Assembly (NCBI RefSeq): GCF_019904155.1 | Contig: NZ_JAHCMB010000077.1 | Location: forward strand, 18,808 to 82,807 | Direction of reading: 5' to 3' | Source: Paenibacillus sinensis | GTDB taxonomy: Bacteria > Bacillota > Bacilli > Paenibacillales > Paenibacillaceae | Length of the DNA stretch: 64,000 nucleotides | In this document: piece by piece, positions 25,726-36,945 of the stretch | Layout of the letters: every line of letters starts with the position of its first letter | Numbering within the stretch: the stretch's first letter is position 1 | Translations under genes and position numbers: made by a program | Notes under the pieces: generated by a model | What the model was told of the DNA's origin: nothing | Seen by the model: the letters and a program-made list of their open reading frames with translations, nothing else | The model's database searches: none

Positions 25726-25980
25726 TCAGCTCTCTTCCGGCCGCTTCTTCGTCCGGTCCAGATACTTGTCGTAGCGATCGTCCAGCTCTTGACCGAACCT
25801 CCGATACTGTAGCGTCTCCTCCACAATCGGGTCCAGCGACGTCTGGATGCGGATTTCATACTCCGGCGAGATTTGGCGAAGCTTCCGTTCCTCCCGCTCG
25901 CTCCGCTCAAGCTCTCCTTCAGTGAGCATTTCACTTAAGCGTCTTTCCAGTTCTTCCTTCTTCTCGTCCATCCGAAGCAT
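25726..25980 (-). CDS. small charged protein of unknown function
   Basis: An 84-residue very hydrophilic protein rich in Glu, Arg and Lys, likely helical or coiled (KKEELERRLSEML and ERSEREERKLRQ). No family is recognised. AAGGAGG sits only three bases before the ATG at 25980 and twelve before the ATG at 25971, so the start is uncertain by three codons. Nineteen bases after suhB on the same strand, so likely the last gene of a fabI-suhB operon. Confidence 0.65.
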   Translation of the reverse strand: MLRMDEKKEELERRLSEMLTEGELERSEREERKLRQISPEYEIRIQTSLDPIVEETLQYRRFGQELDDRYDKYLDRTKKRPEES

Positions 25981-25999
25981 ACGCCTCCTTCATGACAGG

Positions 26000-26878
26000 T
26001 TAGAATCCGGTCCCTTGCCCTTCCTTCAGCGAAGTCAGGATGTCCTCATGGATAAGTCCGTTGCTGGCGACGATATGACGGGTCGCGATGCTGTAGGGAC
26101 GGCCCAGCGTATCCGTCACCTTGCCGCCCGATTCGGTGATAAGCAGGACGCCGGCCGCGCAGTCCCACGGGCTGAGTCCGACCTCATAGTAACCACTGAC
26201 CCGGCCCGCCGCCACATAGGCGAGATGCAGGGCCGCCGATCCGCCTGCACGAATGCCGCGAACCTTCGGCAGGATGGACTGCAGACCGGCCAGATTAGCC
26301 GGCTGCGCGAAGCTGCGGTCCGGCGGGAAACCGAGCGCTATCAGGCTGTCCTCAAGCGAGCTCTCTTGGGAGACCGATGTCTTGACACCGTGCATGTAGG
26401 CGCCTTTACCCTTCTCGGCCACGAACATTTCGTCCCGAACCGGGTCGTAGATCACGCCGACTGTCAGCTCTCCGCGCACGGCAAGAGCGATCGATACGGC
26501 ATAGAAAGGAAAGCCGTGAACATAGTTGGTCGTTCCGTCAACAGGGTCGACGATCCACAGAAATTCGCTGTCCTTGGCAAGCTCCAGCGCCGCGGCAACC
26601 CCGGCCGCACCAGGCTCTACGCCCTCCTCGCCCAAAATCTCATGGTCGGGGTAATGCGTCTTCACCAGCCGGCGGATCATCGTCTCGGCACCCTTATCCA
26701 CTTCCGTCACCAGGTCCTGAGCCGAGGATTTGGTCCCCAGCTCTTTAATCGTTCCCTGTCTGCTCTTGATATACTCGCCGGCCTTCGCCGCCGCGTTGAC
26801 GGCCACCGCCGTGTAGCCTTTGCCCGTTACCACATAGGGCTCCCGTTCATTGCCGCTGTTAGGAGTTAAAGAACTCAT
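26000..26878 (-). CDS. suhB: inositol monophosphatase family protein
   Basis: A 292-residue Mg-dependent phosphatase of the IMPase/SuhB family. Metal-binding motifs are DLVTEVDKGAE, GEEG, WIVDPVDGTTNYVHG and the C-terminal SPWDCAAGVLL. The substrate may be inositol-1-phosphate or a related sugar phosphate. The start at 26878 is set at MSSLTPNSG; the ribosome site there is weak, and the open frame extends to a TTG at 26935. It follows fabI by 87 bases on the same strand. Confidence 0.9.
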   Translation of the reverse strand: MSSLTPNSGNEREPYVVTGKGYTAVAVNAAAKAGEYIKSRQGTIKELGTKSSAQDLVTEVDKGAETMIRRLVKTHYPDHEILGEEGVEPGAAGVAAALELAKDSEFLWIVDPVDGTTNYVHGFPFYAVSIALAVRGELTVGVIYDPVRDEMFVAEKGKGAYMHGVKTSVSQESSLEDSLIALGFPPDRSFAQPANLAGLQSILPKVRGIRAGGSAALHLAYVAAGRVSGYYEVGLSPWDCAAGVLLITESGGKVTDTLGRPYSIATRHIVASNGLIHEDILTSLKEGQGTGF

Positions 26879-26965
26879 CTTCACACACCGCTTTCTTAAA
26901 CTTGTTAGCCGGTGTTCAAAGCCCCCTCCAAGCAAGTCGAAAGGGAGTTTCGCCCGGCCCGCAGG

Positions 26966-27736
26966 CTAACCGCCGATGATATGATAACCGCCATCCACGT
27001 AAATGACCTCTCCGGTAATGCCCCGCGACAGATGGCTCATGAGGAACATCGCCGTATCGCCGACTTCGGCCACGTCGGTTCCGCGGCGCAGCGGCGCCTT
27101 CTCCTCGACCACACGAAGGATCGAGTTGAAATCGCTGATGCCCTTGGCCGCCAGCGTACGGATTGGTCCGGCCGAAACAGCGTTGACCCGGATATTGTCC
27201 GGTCCCAGATCGCTGGCCAGATAGCGTACCGAAGCCTCAAGCGCCGCCTTGGCGACGCCCATGACGTTATAATTGCGCATAACGCGCTCCGAACCCATAT
27301 ACGTCATGGTCAGAATCGAGCCGCCCTCCTTCATGAGGGGATGCAGGCGCTGGGCGACCGCCACCAGCGAGTAGGCGCTGATGTCATGAGCCAGCGCGAA
27401 GCCGGAGCGGGACGTGTCGGCAAAGCGTCCTTCCAGATCCTCGCCCTTGGCGAAGGCGATGCTGTGCACGATGCCATGCAGTACGCCGAACTCTTCCTTC
27501 AGCTGCTCCGCCAGCTTGTCGATGTCTTCATCCACCGTTACATTACATGGAAGGATCAGAGAACCCGGGAGAGTCTCAGCCAGCTTACGCACCCGTCCTT
27601 CCACACGTTCGCTTTCATATGTAAAAGCAAGGCGAGCTCCCTGTTCGGACAGGCTCTTGGCAATCGCCCAGGCGATGCTCCGGTCGTTGGCCACTCCCAT
27701 GATGACGATATTTTTTCCGCTTAGCAGTTCTCCCAT
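26966..27736 (-). CDS. fabI: enoyl-[acyl-carrier-protein] reductase, NADH
   Basis: A 256-residue SDR enzyme completing each fatty acid elongation cycle. Divergent SDR features of FabI are visible: the N-terminal GVANDRSIAWAIA nucleotide-binding loop, SIAFAKGEDLEG, and the catalytic Tyr and Lys six residues apart in YNVMGVAKAA. Triclosan-type inhibitors target this family. Four degenerate 11-bp direct repeats fill its promoter region (27784-27825). AAAGGAG precedes the ATG. Confidence 0.95.
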   Translation of the reverse strand: MGELLSGKNIVIMGVANDRSIAWAIAKSLSEQGARLAFTYESERVEGRVRKLAETLPGSLILPCNVTVDEDIDKLAEQLKEEFGVLHGIVHSIAFAKGEDLEGRFADTSRSGFALAHDISAYSLVAVAQRLHPLMKEGGSILTMTYMGSERVMRNYNVMGVAKAALEASVRYLASDLGPDNIRVNAVSAGPIRTLAAKGISDFNSILRVVEEKAPLRRGTDVAEVGDTAMFLMSHLSRGITGEVIYVDGGYHIIGG

Positions 27737-27783
27737 ATTTGCATGCTCCTTTGGATATAGTCCTTATTGGGGTAATCCCGGCT

Positions 27784-27825
27784 TAACTCGGTATAATTCG
27801 ATTTTAATTCGGTTTTAATTCAAAG
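27784..27825. repeat. four ~11-bp direct repeats upstream of fabI
   Basis: Units starting TAAYTCGRT at 27784, 27794, 27805 and 27816 repeat about once per helical turn (10-11 bp) over the presumed fabI promoter. This layout favours binding of one protein on one DNA face. Confidence 0.5.
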
Positions 27826-27955
27826 TAACTTATTTCACAGCGACAATCAAGTGGACAGCTTGCCTGCATTTTTACGAGCGCGGGCAAGAATACGGATGGC
27901 AGCACGTAGGGTAGGAGAAGACGGCTTGTCCTCTCTCCCGCCGTAGCGGACAAGA

Positions 27956-28963
27956 TTAGGCCGTGATCTCAACCGTCGCCCCGTCCAGCACGGCAATGCC
28001 GCTTCCCGGCTCCGCCATTTCTTTCAGCGCCTCCATCAGCCCGAACAAGGCTCCGTCCTTCGCCTTCGCTTCGATCATGACATCGACCGCCTCCGTGTTG
28101 GCCGCTATTCTCCGCAGAAACGTCAGCAGCGGAGCCGGATCAACGAGGTCGGCATGACTGCGAATGTCGGCCATGCTCTTCGGGCTTGAGACATGAATCT
28201 TGGGGGGAAGCGGATGATTCGCCGGAACGTCCGTCCGGGCGAGCGGCGTCCGCCAGGTCTCCTGAATGTCCGGCCACAGCTCCCAGGGCGCTTCGCCTGC
28301 GTTGTTCACCCATTGATGGTGAATATCCAGCACCATCGGCAGCTCGAGCGCCTTGCATGCCTCCAGCGTCTCCACCGCATTGAATGTCTTGTCATCGTTC
28401 TCAAGCGTAATCCGGGCCTGAATATCCGGCGGAAGCGTGCCGAAATTCCGGATGAACCGAGCGGCAGCCAAGGGCTTGTCCCCATAAGCGCCGCCGATAT
28501 GGATGTTGTTCTTCGCCGTGGCGGGGAGACCCATGGCCAGCAGCATGTCGGTATGATGCCGCAGATCCCGGACCGAGCTCTCAAGCACCTCGGACCGGGG
28601 GGTACTCAGCACGGTGAAGTGATCGGGATGGAACGACACGCGCATGCCGTTATCTAGGATGTAGCAGCCCACCTCCGCGAAGTTCTCAGCCAAAGACTCT
28701 AAGGGATTCCACTCCTGGAGCTCCGGATGGGTGGCGAGCGGGACGAGCTTCGACGTCATCCGGTATACCTTGATGTCCGACGCCCGGCTATGCTTCAGCA
28801 GTCTCAGCGTGTTATGCAGATTCTCCCGGGCAATGCTCTCCAGGCGGTGCAATGCGGCTTCGCGGTCCTCCAGCTTGCGAAAGGAAGCCATGGTCATCGT
28901 CTTCGACGGGGAGCAGTCCTTTAGCACAGTCGACATAGCGACATAGCCGAAGCGGACGATCAT
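27956..28963 (-). CDS. uvsE: UV DNA damage endonuclease
   Basis: A 335-residue TIM-barrel nuclease of the UVDE family, cutting 5' of UV photoproducts to start an alternative excision repair. Family features are the N-terminal RFGYVAMS, YRMTSKLVPLATHP, RVSFHPDHFTVL, NIHIGGAYGDK, ITLENDDKTF and DIHHQWVN, which supply metal-binding His, Glu and Asp residues. Its ATG overlaps the stop of the small upstream gene by 4 bases (ATGA), so translation is coupled. Such enzymes are common in spore formers. Confidence 0.93.
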   Translation of the reverse strand: MIVRFGYVAMSTVLKDCSPSKTMTMASFRKLEDREAALHRLESIARENLHNTLRLLKHSRASDIKVYRMTSKLVPLATHPELQEWNPLESLAENFAEVGCYILDNGMRVSFHPDHFTVLSTPRSEVLESSVRDLRHHTDMLLAMGLPATAKNNIHIGGAYGDKPLAAARFIRNFGTLPPDIQARITLENDDKTFNAVETLEACKALELPMVLDIHHQWVNNAGEAPWELWPDIQETWRTPLARTDVPANHPLPPKIHVSSPKSMADIRSHADLVDPAPLLTFLRRIAANTEAVDVMIEAKAKDGALFGLMEALKEMAEPGSGIAVLDGATVEITA

Positions 28964-29277
28964 TCGCGCTCCCCGAAGAACATCTCGTAGGCCAGCGCCG
29001 TCTGGACTCTGGACTCCTCCTCGTTAAGCTTGCGGACCAATTCCATTTCAACCGCCGTTACCTCATGGCCCTGAAAGTTGATCTCGGCGATGGACGCCGA
29101 GATCTTCACAATAGCCACAGCCGTATTATCCGGCGTGTAGGCGATCACCTTCTGTCCGGTCGGATAGACCCGGAAGCCCTGCTTCAGCATTTTGCAGCGT
29201 CCGTACTCCATCAGTTCGTACAGTTCCTGCTCGTTCTTGAATTTGCAGACTGAATTGAATTCCGTTTGAAATCCCAT
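28960..29277 (-). CDS. conserved small protein coupled to uvsE
   Basis: A 105-residue soluble protein (start MGFQTEFNSVCKFKNE) of unknown function, with an alpha/beta look: YPTGQKVIAYTPDNTAVAIV then a helical end EEESRVQTALAYEMFFGE. No catalytic motif was identified. AAAAGGAG precedes the ATG. It lies 41 bases after ddl and overlaps uvsE by four bases, so it belongs to the amidase-ddl-uvsE operon. Confidence 0.8.
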   Translation of the reverse strand: MGFQTEFNSVCKFKNEQELYELMEYGRCKMLKQGFRVYPTGQKVIAYTPDNTAVAIVKISASIAEINFQGHEVTAVEMELVRKLNEEESRVQTALAYEMFFGERE

Positions 29278-29318
29278 AGCTAACTCTCCTTTTCGGGGCG
29301 TTATGCCTGCTTCGGCAA

Positions 29319-30413
29319 TTATTGCTCCTTGTCGTATTGCAGGCTCTGCTTATATTGGAAGCGTTCAAGCGCAAGCTCAATCATTCGGTCCAGCAGGGTG
29401 CGGTAAGAGACGCCCGTCTCGCGCCACAACAGCGGATACATGCTGAATGGCGTGAAGCCCGGCATCGTATTGACTTCATTGATCAGAAGCCGGCCGTCGG
29501 ATTTGCGGAGGAAGAAATCGGCGCGCGTTATGCCGCTGCCTTCAATGGCGCGGAATGCTGCTACCGCCAGATCGCGCAGACGCTCCGCGGTCTCGGGATC
29601 AACGGGGGCCGGGATCAGCATCTGCGACTTGCCGTCGAGATACTTGGCCGCGTAATCATAGTATTCACCGGAAGTCACGATTTCACCGGGAACGGAAGCC
29701 TCAGGCTCGTCATTTCCCAGTACACTGACCTCCAGCTCACGGGCGTCGACGAATTCCTCGACAATCACCTTGGTATCGTAGCGGAAGGCAGCTTCCACAG
29801 CTTTAGTGAAGCTTTCCTTGTCCACCGCTTTGGAGATGCCGACGCTGGAGCCCAGATTCGCAGGCTTGACGAACACCGGATAGCCGAGCCGGTCCTCGAC
29901 GCTCACGGTCAGGTCGTGGCTCTTCCGTTTCCAGGCGTCCGCATTGAAATAGCAGTATTTGCACTGGTCAAGACCGGCTTCCGCGAACAGCTTCTTCATG
30001 ACCACCTTATCCATTCCGGCCGCGGAGGCCAGAACTCCGGCTCCAATATAAGGGATATTCGCCATCTCGAACAGTCCCTGGATCGTACCGTCCTCGCCGT
30101 TCGTTCCGTGGAGCAGCGGGAACATGACGTCGACCTCCTGCTCTCCTCCTTCAAGACCGCTGAATACGGCGCCCAGCGCCTTGCCGGTATCGACCGGAAT
30201 GTCCTCCAGCTTCAGTTGCTCCAGCTTGGGCAGCGGGGCGTTCAGCTTCCCGCCGATCTTCCACAATCCCTGCTTGCTGATGTAAAAAGGGATGATCTCA
30301 TATTTATCGTAGTCGAAGGCGTTCATCACGGCGAAAGCGGTCTGCAGCGACACCTCATGCTCTCCTGATTTCCCGCCGTATGCCAAACCCACCGTCAATT
30401 TTGCTTGTTCCAT
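29319..30413 (-). CDS. ddl: D-alanine--D-alanine ligase
   Basis: A 364-residue ATP-grasp enzyme joining two D-Ala for peptidoglycan precursors. Motifs are AYGGKSGEHEVSL, PLLHGTNGEDGTIQG, PVFVKPANLGSSVGI, the omega-loop EYYDYAAKYLDG and LINEVNTMPGFT. The Tyr-Ala-Ala-Lys-Tyr of the omega loop indicates D-Ala rather than D-lactate specificity, so no vancomycin-type ligase. It follows the amidase gene by 19 bases. Confidence 0.96.
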   Translation of the reverse strand: MEQAKLTVGLAYGGKSGEHEVSLQTAFAVMNAFDYDKYEIIPFYISKQGLWKIGGKLNAPLPKLEQLKLEDIPVDTGKALGAVFSGLEGGEQEVDVMFPLLHGTNGEDGTIQGLFEMANIPYIGAGVLASAAGMDKVVMKKLFAEAGLDQCKYCYFNADAWKRKSHDLTVSVEDRLGYPVFVKPANLGSSVGISKAVDKESFTKAVEAAFRYDTKVIVEEFVDARELEVSVLGNDEPEASVPGEIVTSGEYYDYAAKYLDGKSQMLIPAPVDPETAERLRDLAVAAFRAIEGSGITRADFFLRKSDGRLLINEVNTMPGFTPFSMYPLLWRETGVSYRTLLDRMIELALERFQYKQSLQYDKEQ

Positions 30414-30432
30414 TCCTTAACCTCTTTCCGGA

Positions 30433-31464
30433 TCATAAGTAATCATGAATGTGAAAAAAACGATACACCGTTCTGTCGGTCCAGGCATAAGAATCCTTAT
30501 AATCCCAATAGCGGTGGCGGCTGGGCACCGTGTGCGCGTTGACAAGCGGCATGCCGCCGGCATCGAACGCCGTGACAACCGTGCTGTGCTGAAAGCGTCC
30601 GTCCCCGTCCCAGTCGTACTGAATGACGTCTCCGAGCATAAGCTGCTGCGGGCTTTCCATCCTCTCCGCACGTAGTCCGGTGCTGCGTTCCCCGTCCAGA
30701 AAGCGCCGCAGACTGTCCGACACGGCCCAGCTGAAGCTCCATTCTTCCCGGCCGCCGATATAGCCTTTATACCACCAGCCCGTTTCTCTTCTACCAGTAT
30801 AGTTGATCGGTGCCCCCCCTGCAAAGATACATTGGGACACATAATTGGTGCAGTCCACCGCGAAAGTTTCGAATTCCGGATTGAATCCATCCCACCAGCG
30901 GTCCGCATACATCGCCGCATCTTCCCTGCGATAGCGGATATCCCGGGACGAAATTCCGGTCACCTTGCGGCTCAAAAGCGGCCCCGGCAAAGAAGGCTGG
31001 TACTCATCCCACCCGTAGTCAGGCATCCCTGACGGCAGCCTTCCCTCAAACTGCCCCGGAGACCGGCGCTCGGGCAGATGCCTTTCAGCCTCCTGCAGCC
31101 GCCAGTTACCGTCCCCATCATAAGAGAACCCGAGCAGTTCCCGCTCGATCCTGTCCTCCCGGTGGACAATCCCTCCTTTTTCATAAAAAAACGCGCTGTG
31201 CAGCTCGGCTACCGCCGAGATCTCGCCGGGGAAGCGCGCAACGGCCGACAACACCTTGACCCCCGTCTCGCAGCGCCGGGGCGTAATCTCCCGCTGGTCG
31301 TACCAATCCGCCAGCCGCCGCCCCCTCTCCCGCTGCTCCGCCCCGGCCCCGGCCACCGCCAATGTACCGGTATAAATCTCCGTGTCGGGAGCCACTTTGC
31401 TCTTGTTGCACTGATCGACGTACGTATACAAGGTCCGCTTCCAGTTCTGCTCCATTGCCGTCAT
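30433..31464 (-). CDS. amidase-domain (NlpC/P60-like) protein
   Basis: A 343-residue protein whose C-terminal half matches the putative amidase domain (Amidase_6 type). Cys in DCTNYVSQCI, His in RFQHSTVV and the polar NAHT suggest a papain-like triad. The N-terminal half (AEQRERGRRLADWYDQ...) is typical of the same proteins. No signal peptide is seen, which fits many Paenibacillus homologues. It is the first gene of the operon with ddl, suggesting a wall-related job, but the substrate is unknown. Confidence 0.82.
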   Translation of the reverse strand: MTAMEQNWKRTLYTYVDQCNKSKVAPDTEIYTGTLAVAGAGAEQRERGRRLADWYDQREITPRRCETGVKVLSAVARFPGEISAVAELHSAFFYEKGGIVHREDRIERELLGFSYDGDGNWRLQEAERHLPERRSPGQFEGRLPSGMPDYGWDEYQPSLPGPLLSRKVTGISSRDIRYRREDAAMYADRWWDGFNPEFETFAVDCTNYVSQCIFAGGAPINYTGRRETGWWYKGYIGGREEWSFSWAVSDSLRRFLDGERSTGLRAERMESPQQLMLGDVIQYDWDGDGRFQHSTVVTAFDAGGMPLVNAHTVPSRHRYWDYKDSYAWTDRTVYRFFHIHDYL

Positions 31465-31674
31465 GCTCCTCTCCTCACCACATATCCTTGCCGCATATTT
31501 CCACCCTACAGCTTGCTGCTGTCCGGCGTATTTCGGCCACAGTTCCGGCCCAGGCTTTCACGGCAGAAGGCCGCCGATACATGTATATGAGGCACTGCCG
31601 GACAGCATGATCGAGCGCCCCCCGGGACAATCATAAGTGTGCGGAATTTTCCTATTAAAAATGAGGGAAATAAC

Positions 31675-31703
31675 TTTACTCCCCCTACTGTAACCGTTAT
31701 ACT
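31675..31703 (+). promoter_or_regulatory. promoter of aconitase gene
   Basis: TTTACT (31675-31680), exactly 17 bp, then TATACT (31698-31703). Transcription should begin near 31710, about 20 bases before the palindrome at 31730. Confidence 0.65.
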
Positions 31704-31729
31704 AAATGTAAAGACAATTATGAAATATG

Positions 31730-31746
31730 GTTTCATTAGATGAAAC
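31730..31746. promoter_or_regulatory. palindromic operator in acnA leader
   Basis: GTTTCATTAGATGAAAC is a perfect palindrome around its central base, in the early transcribed leader just before the AAGGAGG ribosome site. A further half-site ATGAAA precedes it at 31720-31725. The same 17 bases with one central change lie over the promoter of the IclR gene at 36513-36529. Confidence 0.75.
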
Positions 31747-31760
31747 AAGGAGGCACATAC

Positions 31761-34499
<2,739 letters not shown>

Positions 34500-34529
34500 G
34501 CGAAGATCGGTATAAGGATTAGCCAAATA

Positions 34530-34560
34530 AGCGCGACCCCATGTGGGGCCGCGCTTTTCT
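34530..34560 (+). terminator. terminator of acnA
   Basis: AGCGCG.CCCC (34530-34540) pairs with GGGG.CGCGCT (34545-34555) followed by a T-rich tail. The convergent lipoprotein gene ends 40 bases beyond. Confidence 0.88.
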
Positions 34561-34595
34561 TTTTGCCTATAACACATGATAACAATAATCCGGTC

Positions 34596-35678
34596 CTACT
34601 TAATCGAAACCGCCGCAATCGACGGCTTGCCCGCAGCATACTCCAGGAAATAAGCGATCCTCCGTTCCGGAGCATATCCGGCAAAGCGGGCTGCACCTTC
34701 TCCCGGCCAGCTCAGATTGCGGACAATGACGGCGCCGCCCTCCCCATACAGAGACCAGGAGCGCTGCATCAGATCGCCGACGAACAACCGGCCGTTAACG
34801 AGAACCGTCTTCCATCCGCCGCCGTCGTCATTCGCCGCGAACACGCCCTCCAGAACGTTAGCCTTCTTTCCCCGGTCGATATCGACCGACTGATAGTACG
34901 GCTGAATATCGCCCGCCTTGGGCCGGACCAGATTGGCCGGAACCGGGTTATATACGGAATCATACACATTCGAGGTGTAAATCTCCGCCTTTGCCCCCTT
35001 AAGCGATACGCCGACATCGGTGATGAAATCGTCGAACAGGGTTTCTTTTTTCGTATACAGATTGACCGTCTTGACCCAGTAATACTCGCTCATGATACCC
35101 TGCGCCATATATTTCACAGCCAGGTAGGGATACCCCTGGAAGTCCCAATCGATCACACTGACATACTCGAACCGCTCGTCGCTAAGCTTGGCGTCATAGG
35201 TAACGCTCGGCTGTCTCCAGGGAGACTGGTACAGGCGAAAAACATTCCCGTTCTGCACCATAATGCGTTCCTTCGCCTTTCCGGCGGGAGCCGTCCATTT
35301 GACATGATCGCCGTCCGCCAGCTTCAGCGGAATCCAGCTCCTGGAGAGCACCCGTCCCTGATAAGACAGCACGATCTTCGTTACCTGATTGATATCTGAC
35401 TTCTGCAAAAGAATGATCTTGTCCGGCTGCCGAAGCGCCTTGATGTCAAGCACAGCGGCTGCGCTCACCGGAATCTTCGTGAACCGTCCGGTCGGGAGAT
35501 CAGCCAGCATTACCGTATCCGCCGCATGGTCCACGAGAAGCGCAGCACTTCCGGAAACCGGGTACATATCCGTTGTATCATAGCCGGAGATCCGTGGGGC
35601 TGCGCTGGCGGCGACGCTATTGCCCCAACATCCCGCAATCATAACAAGAACAAGCATCCATCGCATGAAAACTTTCAT
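34596..35678 (-). CDS. putative lipoprotein of unknown function
   Basis: A 360-residue exported protein. The N-terminus MKVFMRWMLVLVMIAGC has a lipobox (IAGC) at residues 14-17, so lipid attachment is likely, followed by a beta-rich body. Repeating blocks such as TYDAKLSDERFEYVSVIDWD and YLAVKYMAQG suggest a propeller-like fold, but no family is recognised. GGAGAGG precedes the ATG. Convergent with acnA; the role is unknown. Confidence 0.7.
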   Translation of the reverse strand: MKVFMRWMLVLVMIAGCWGNSVAASAAPRISGYDTTDMYPVSGSAALLVDHAADTVMLADLPTGRFTKIPVSAAAVLDIKALRQPDKIILLQKSDINQVTKIVLSYQGRVLSRSWIPLKLADGDHVKWTAPAGKAKERIMVQNGNVFRLYQSPWRQPSVTYDAKLSDERFEYVSVIDWDFQGYPYLAVKYMAQGIMSEYYWVKTVNLYTKKETLFDDFITDVGVSLKGAKAEIYTSNVYDSVYNPVPANLVRPKAGDIQPYYQSVDIDRGKKANVLEGVFAANDDGGGWKTVLVNGRLFVGDLMQRSWSLYGEGGAVIVRNLSWPGEGAARFAGYAPERRIAYFLEYAAGKPSIAAVSIK

Positions 35679-35747
35679 CTGACCTCTCCAATTCCTGTAT
35701 TTGGTATTTGTATAGACGAAGGACAGATGGAAAGGTTGCGAAGCCTA

Positions 35748-36494
35748 TTATGGAACCATAAAGCCCATTTCAACCGCCGCTTCTTGTAATTCGGCGGCAT
35801 AGTCGGCCAGTGTCTCTATCGACAGCCGGCTTACAGGCCCGGACAGCGAGAGGGCGGCCGCCAGTTCGCCGCTGCGCCCGAAGACCGGTACAGCTACCGC
35901 AGCTGCGCCCGGCTCGCGCTCCTCGAAGCTCGTCGCGTACCCGGCCCGGAGCACTTCTTTCAGCTGCTCCGCATAGCGCTGGCGATCTACGGAAGACGGC
36001 CAGTCTTCCGACTCCAGCAGCTCTTGCTGCACCTCCGCTGGCGCATAGGCGGCCAGCACCTTGCTGGAGGCTCCCACCGTCAGCGGGAGCCTGGCGCCGA
36101 TCTGGGCGACGCGCCGGATCGCCTGGTTGCTCTGCACGGCCTGGATGCGGACCCGCTCCAGCCCGTCTCTGAGGTACAGGCTGACCGTCTCGCCCAGCCG
36201 GTCCCGCAGGCGCTCCATCGCCGGGAGCAGCAGCGTGCCCGGATTCTCCGACACCGGCAGATGGGTCGACAGCTCCCAGATGCGGATACCGAGCCGGTAC
36301 TTCTCCGTCCCGGCGTCGCGGCTGAGGAAGCCCTTATCCTCCAGCGTTGTCAGCAGCCGGTGCACTGTGCTCTTATGCAGCCCGATCGACGTTGAAATTT
36401 CCGTCAGGCTCAGGTCGCTTCCCTGCGTGAAGCAGAGTAAAATATCAAGGGCGCGCTCCACGGCGCGCACCGTTAGCTTCCGATCATCCTCCAC
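35748..36494 (-). CDS. IclR family transcriptional regulator
   Basis: A 248-residue regulator: N-terminal winged helix (SLTEISTSIGLHKSTVHRLL) and a C-terminal IclR effector-binding domain (PLTVGASSKVLAAYAP, SFEEREPGAAAVAVPVF, ALSLSGPVSRL). GTG at 36494 is chosen because AAGGGGAG lies seven bases upstream; the ATG at 36512 touches the operator and has no site. Its -10 box (TATAAT) is inside the palindrome at 36513-36529, so autorepression is expected. The near-identical site before acnA makes aconitase the predicted target. The ligand is unknown; a TCA-linked acid is a guess. Confidence 0.9.
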   Translation of the reverse strand: MEDDRKLTVRAVERALDILLCFTQGSDLSLTEISTSIGLHKSTVHRLLTTLEDKGFLSRDAGTEKYRLGIRIWELSTHLPVSENPGTLLLPAMERLRDRLGETVSLYLRDGLERVRIQAVQSNQAIRRVAQIGARLPLTVGASSKVLAAYAPAEVQQELLESEDWPSSVDRQRYAEQLKEVLRAGYATSFEEREPGAAAVAVPVFGRSGELAAALSLSGPVSRLSIETLADYAAELQEAAVEMGFMVP

Positions 36495-36512
36495 GAGGTT
36501 TCTCCCCTTCAT

Positions 36513-36529
36513 GTTTCATTATATGAAAC
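36513..36529. promoter_or_regulatory. palindromic operator over iclR-type gene promoter
   Basis: GTTTCATTATATGAAAC on plus; on the minus strand the core reads as the TATAAT -10 box of the regulator gene. It differs by one base from the acnA site at 31730-31746. A flanking TGTAACCGT (complement at 36530-36538) also occurs in the acnA promoter at 31689-31697. Confidence 0.75.
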
Positions 36530-36651
36530 ACGGTTACATATTTTCTAATCTCTTTTATCTTAGCAAATGTCCGCAAAATGTCCAGCCTAATCACTGTGCC
36601 GGAAGTCCCGGCTTTCGAGTTTACAGTTCCATTACAAATGAAGGAGATTCA

Positions 36652-36680
36652 TTGACTTTGCGTAAACGTCATCCTACGAT
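36652..36680 (+). promoter_or_regulatory. promoter of repeat-bearing leader
   Basis: TTGACT (36652-36657), 17-bp spacer, TACGAT (36675-36680). If used, it makes a roughly 260-base leader that carries the 65-bp repeats before the hydrolase gene. Confidence 0.5.
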
Positions 36681-36791
36681 TAGATTAGAAATGCAAATGA
36701 ATCAGCCTAGAAAATCAGTGTGTTATCGATTGATGCTAGGCAGCCGCCGATGCGAGTTCTGCTCGCAGATTAAGCGGGGATGCCTATCCTC

Positions 36792-36930
36792 GCAAAACTT
36801 AGCCTATGCTTACGATGCGAGTTTTTGCCGAAGCTCATTCAGAGAAGCATCCCTAGCAAAAACTTAGCCTATGCTTCCGATGCGAGTTTTTGCCGAAGCT
36901 GATTCAGAGAAGCATCCCTAGCAAAAACTT
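36792..36930 (+). repeat. two 64/65-bp tandem repeats plus partial third
   Basis: Units begin at 36792 and 36856, with a truncated third start at 36921 (GCAAAAACTT). They differ at a handful of bases. Each contains complementary parts (CAAAAACT with AGTTTTTG, AAGCAT with ATGCTT), so copies can form alternative hairpins with each other. Each also holds a 13-codon frame starting MRVFAEA and lacking a ribosome site. An upstream relic (GATGCGAGTTCTGC, near 36750) extends the family. Confidence 0.85.
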
Positions 36931-36945
36931 TTAGGAGAGAGACTT

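Noticed and set aside
29319..30413. D-Ala-D-Lac (vancomycin-type) ligase
   Set aside because: The omega loop has Tyr at the specificity position, as in D-Ala-D-Ala enzymes.
36061..36867. Plus-strand frame through the iclR gene into the repeats, or a TTG-started leader peptide at 36652
   Set aside because: The first part is antisense to iclR, and the TTG start overlaps the promoter -35 box; its end is just the translated repeat.
36792..36930. CRISPR array
   Set aside because: Only two full units, directly adjacent without spacers, and no cas genes.
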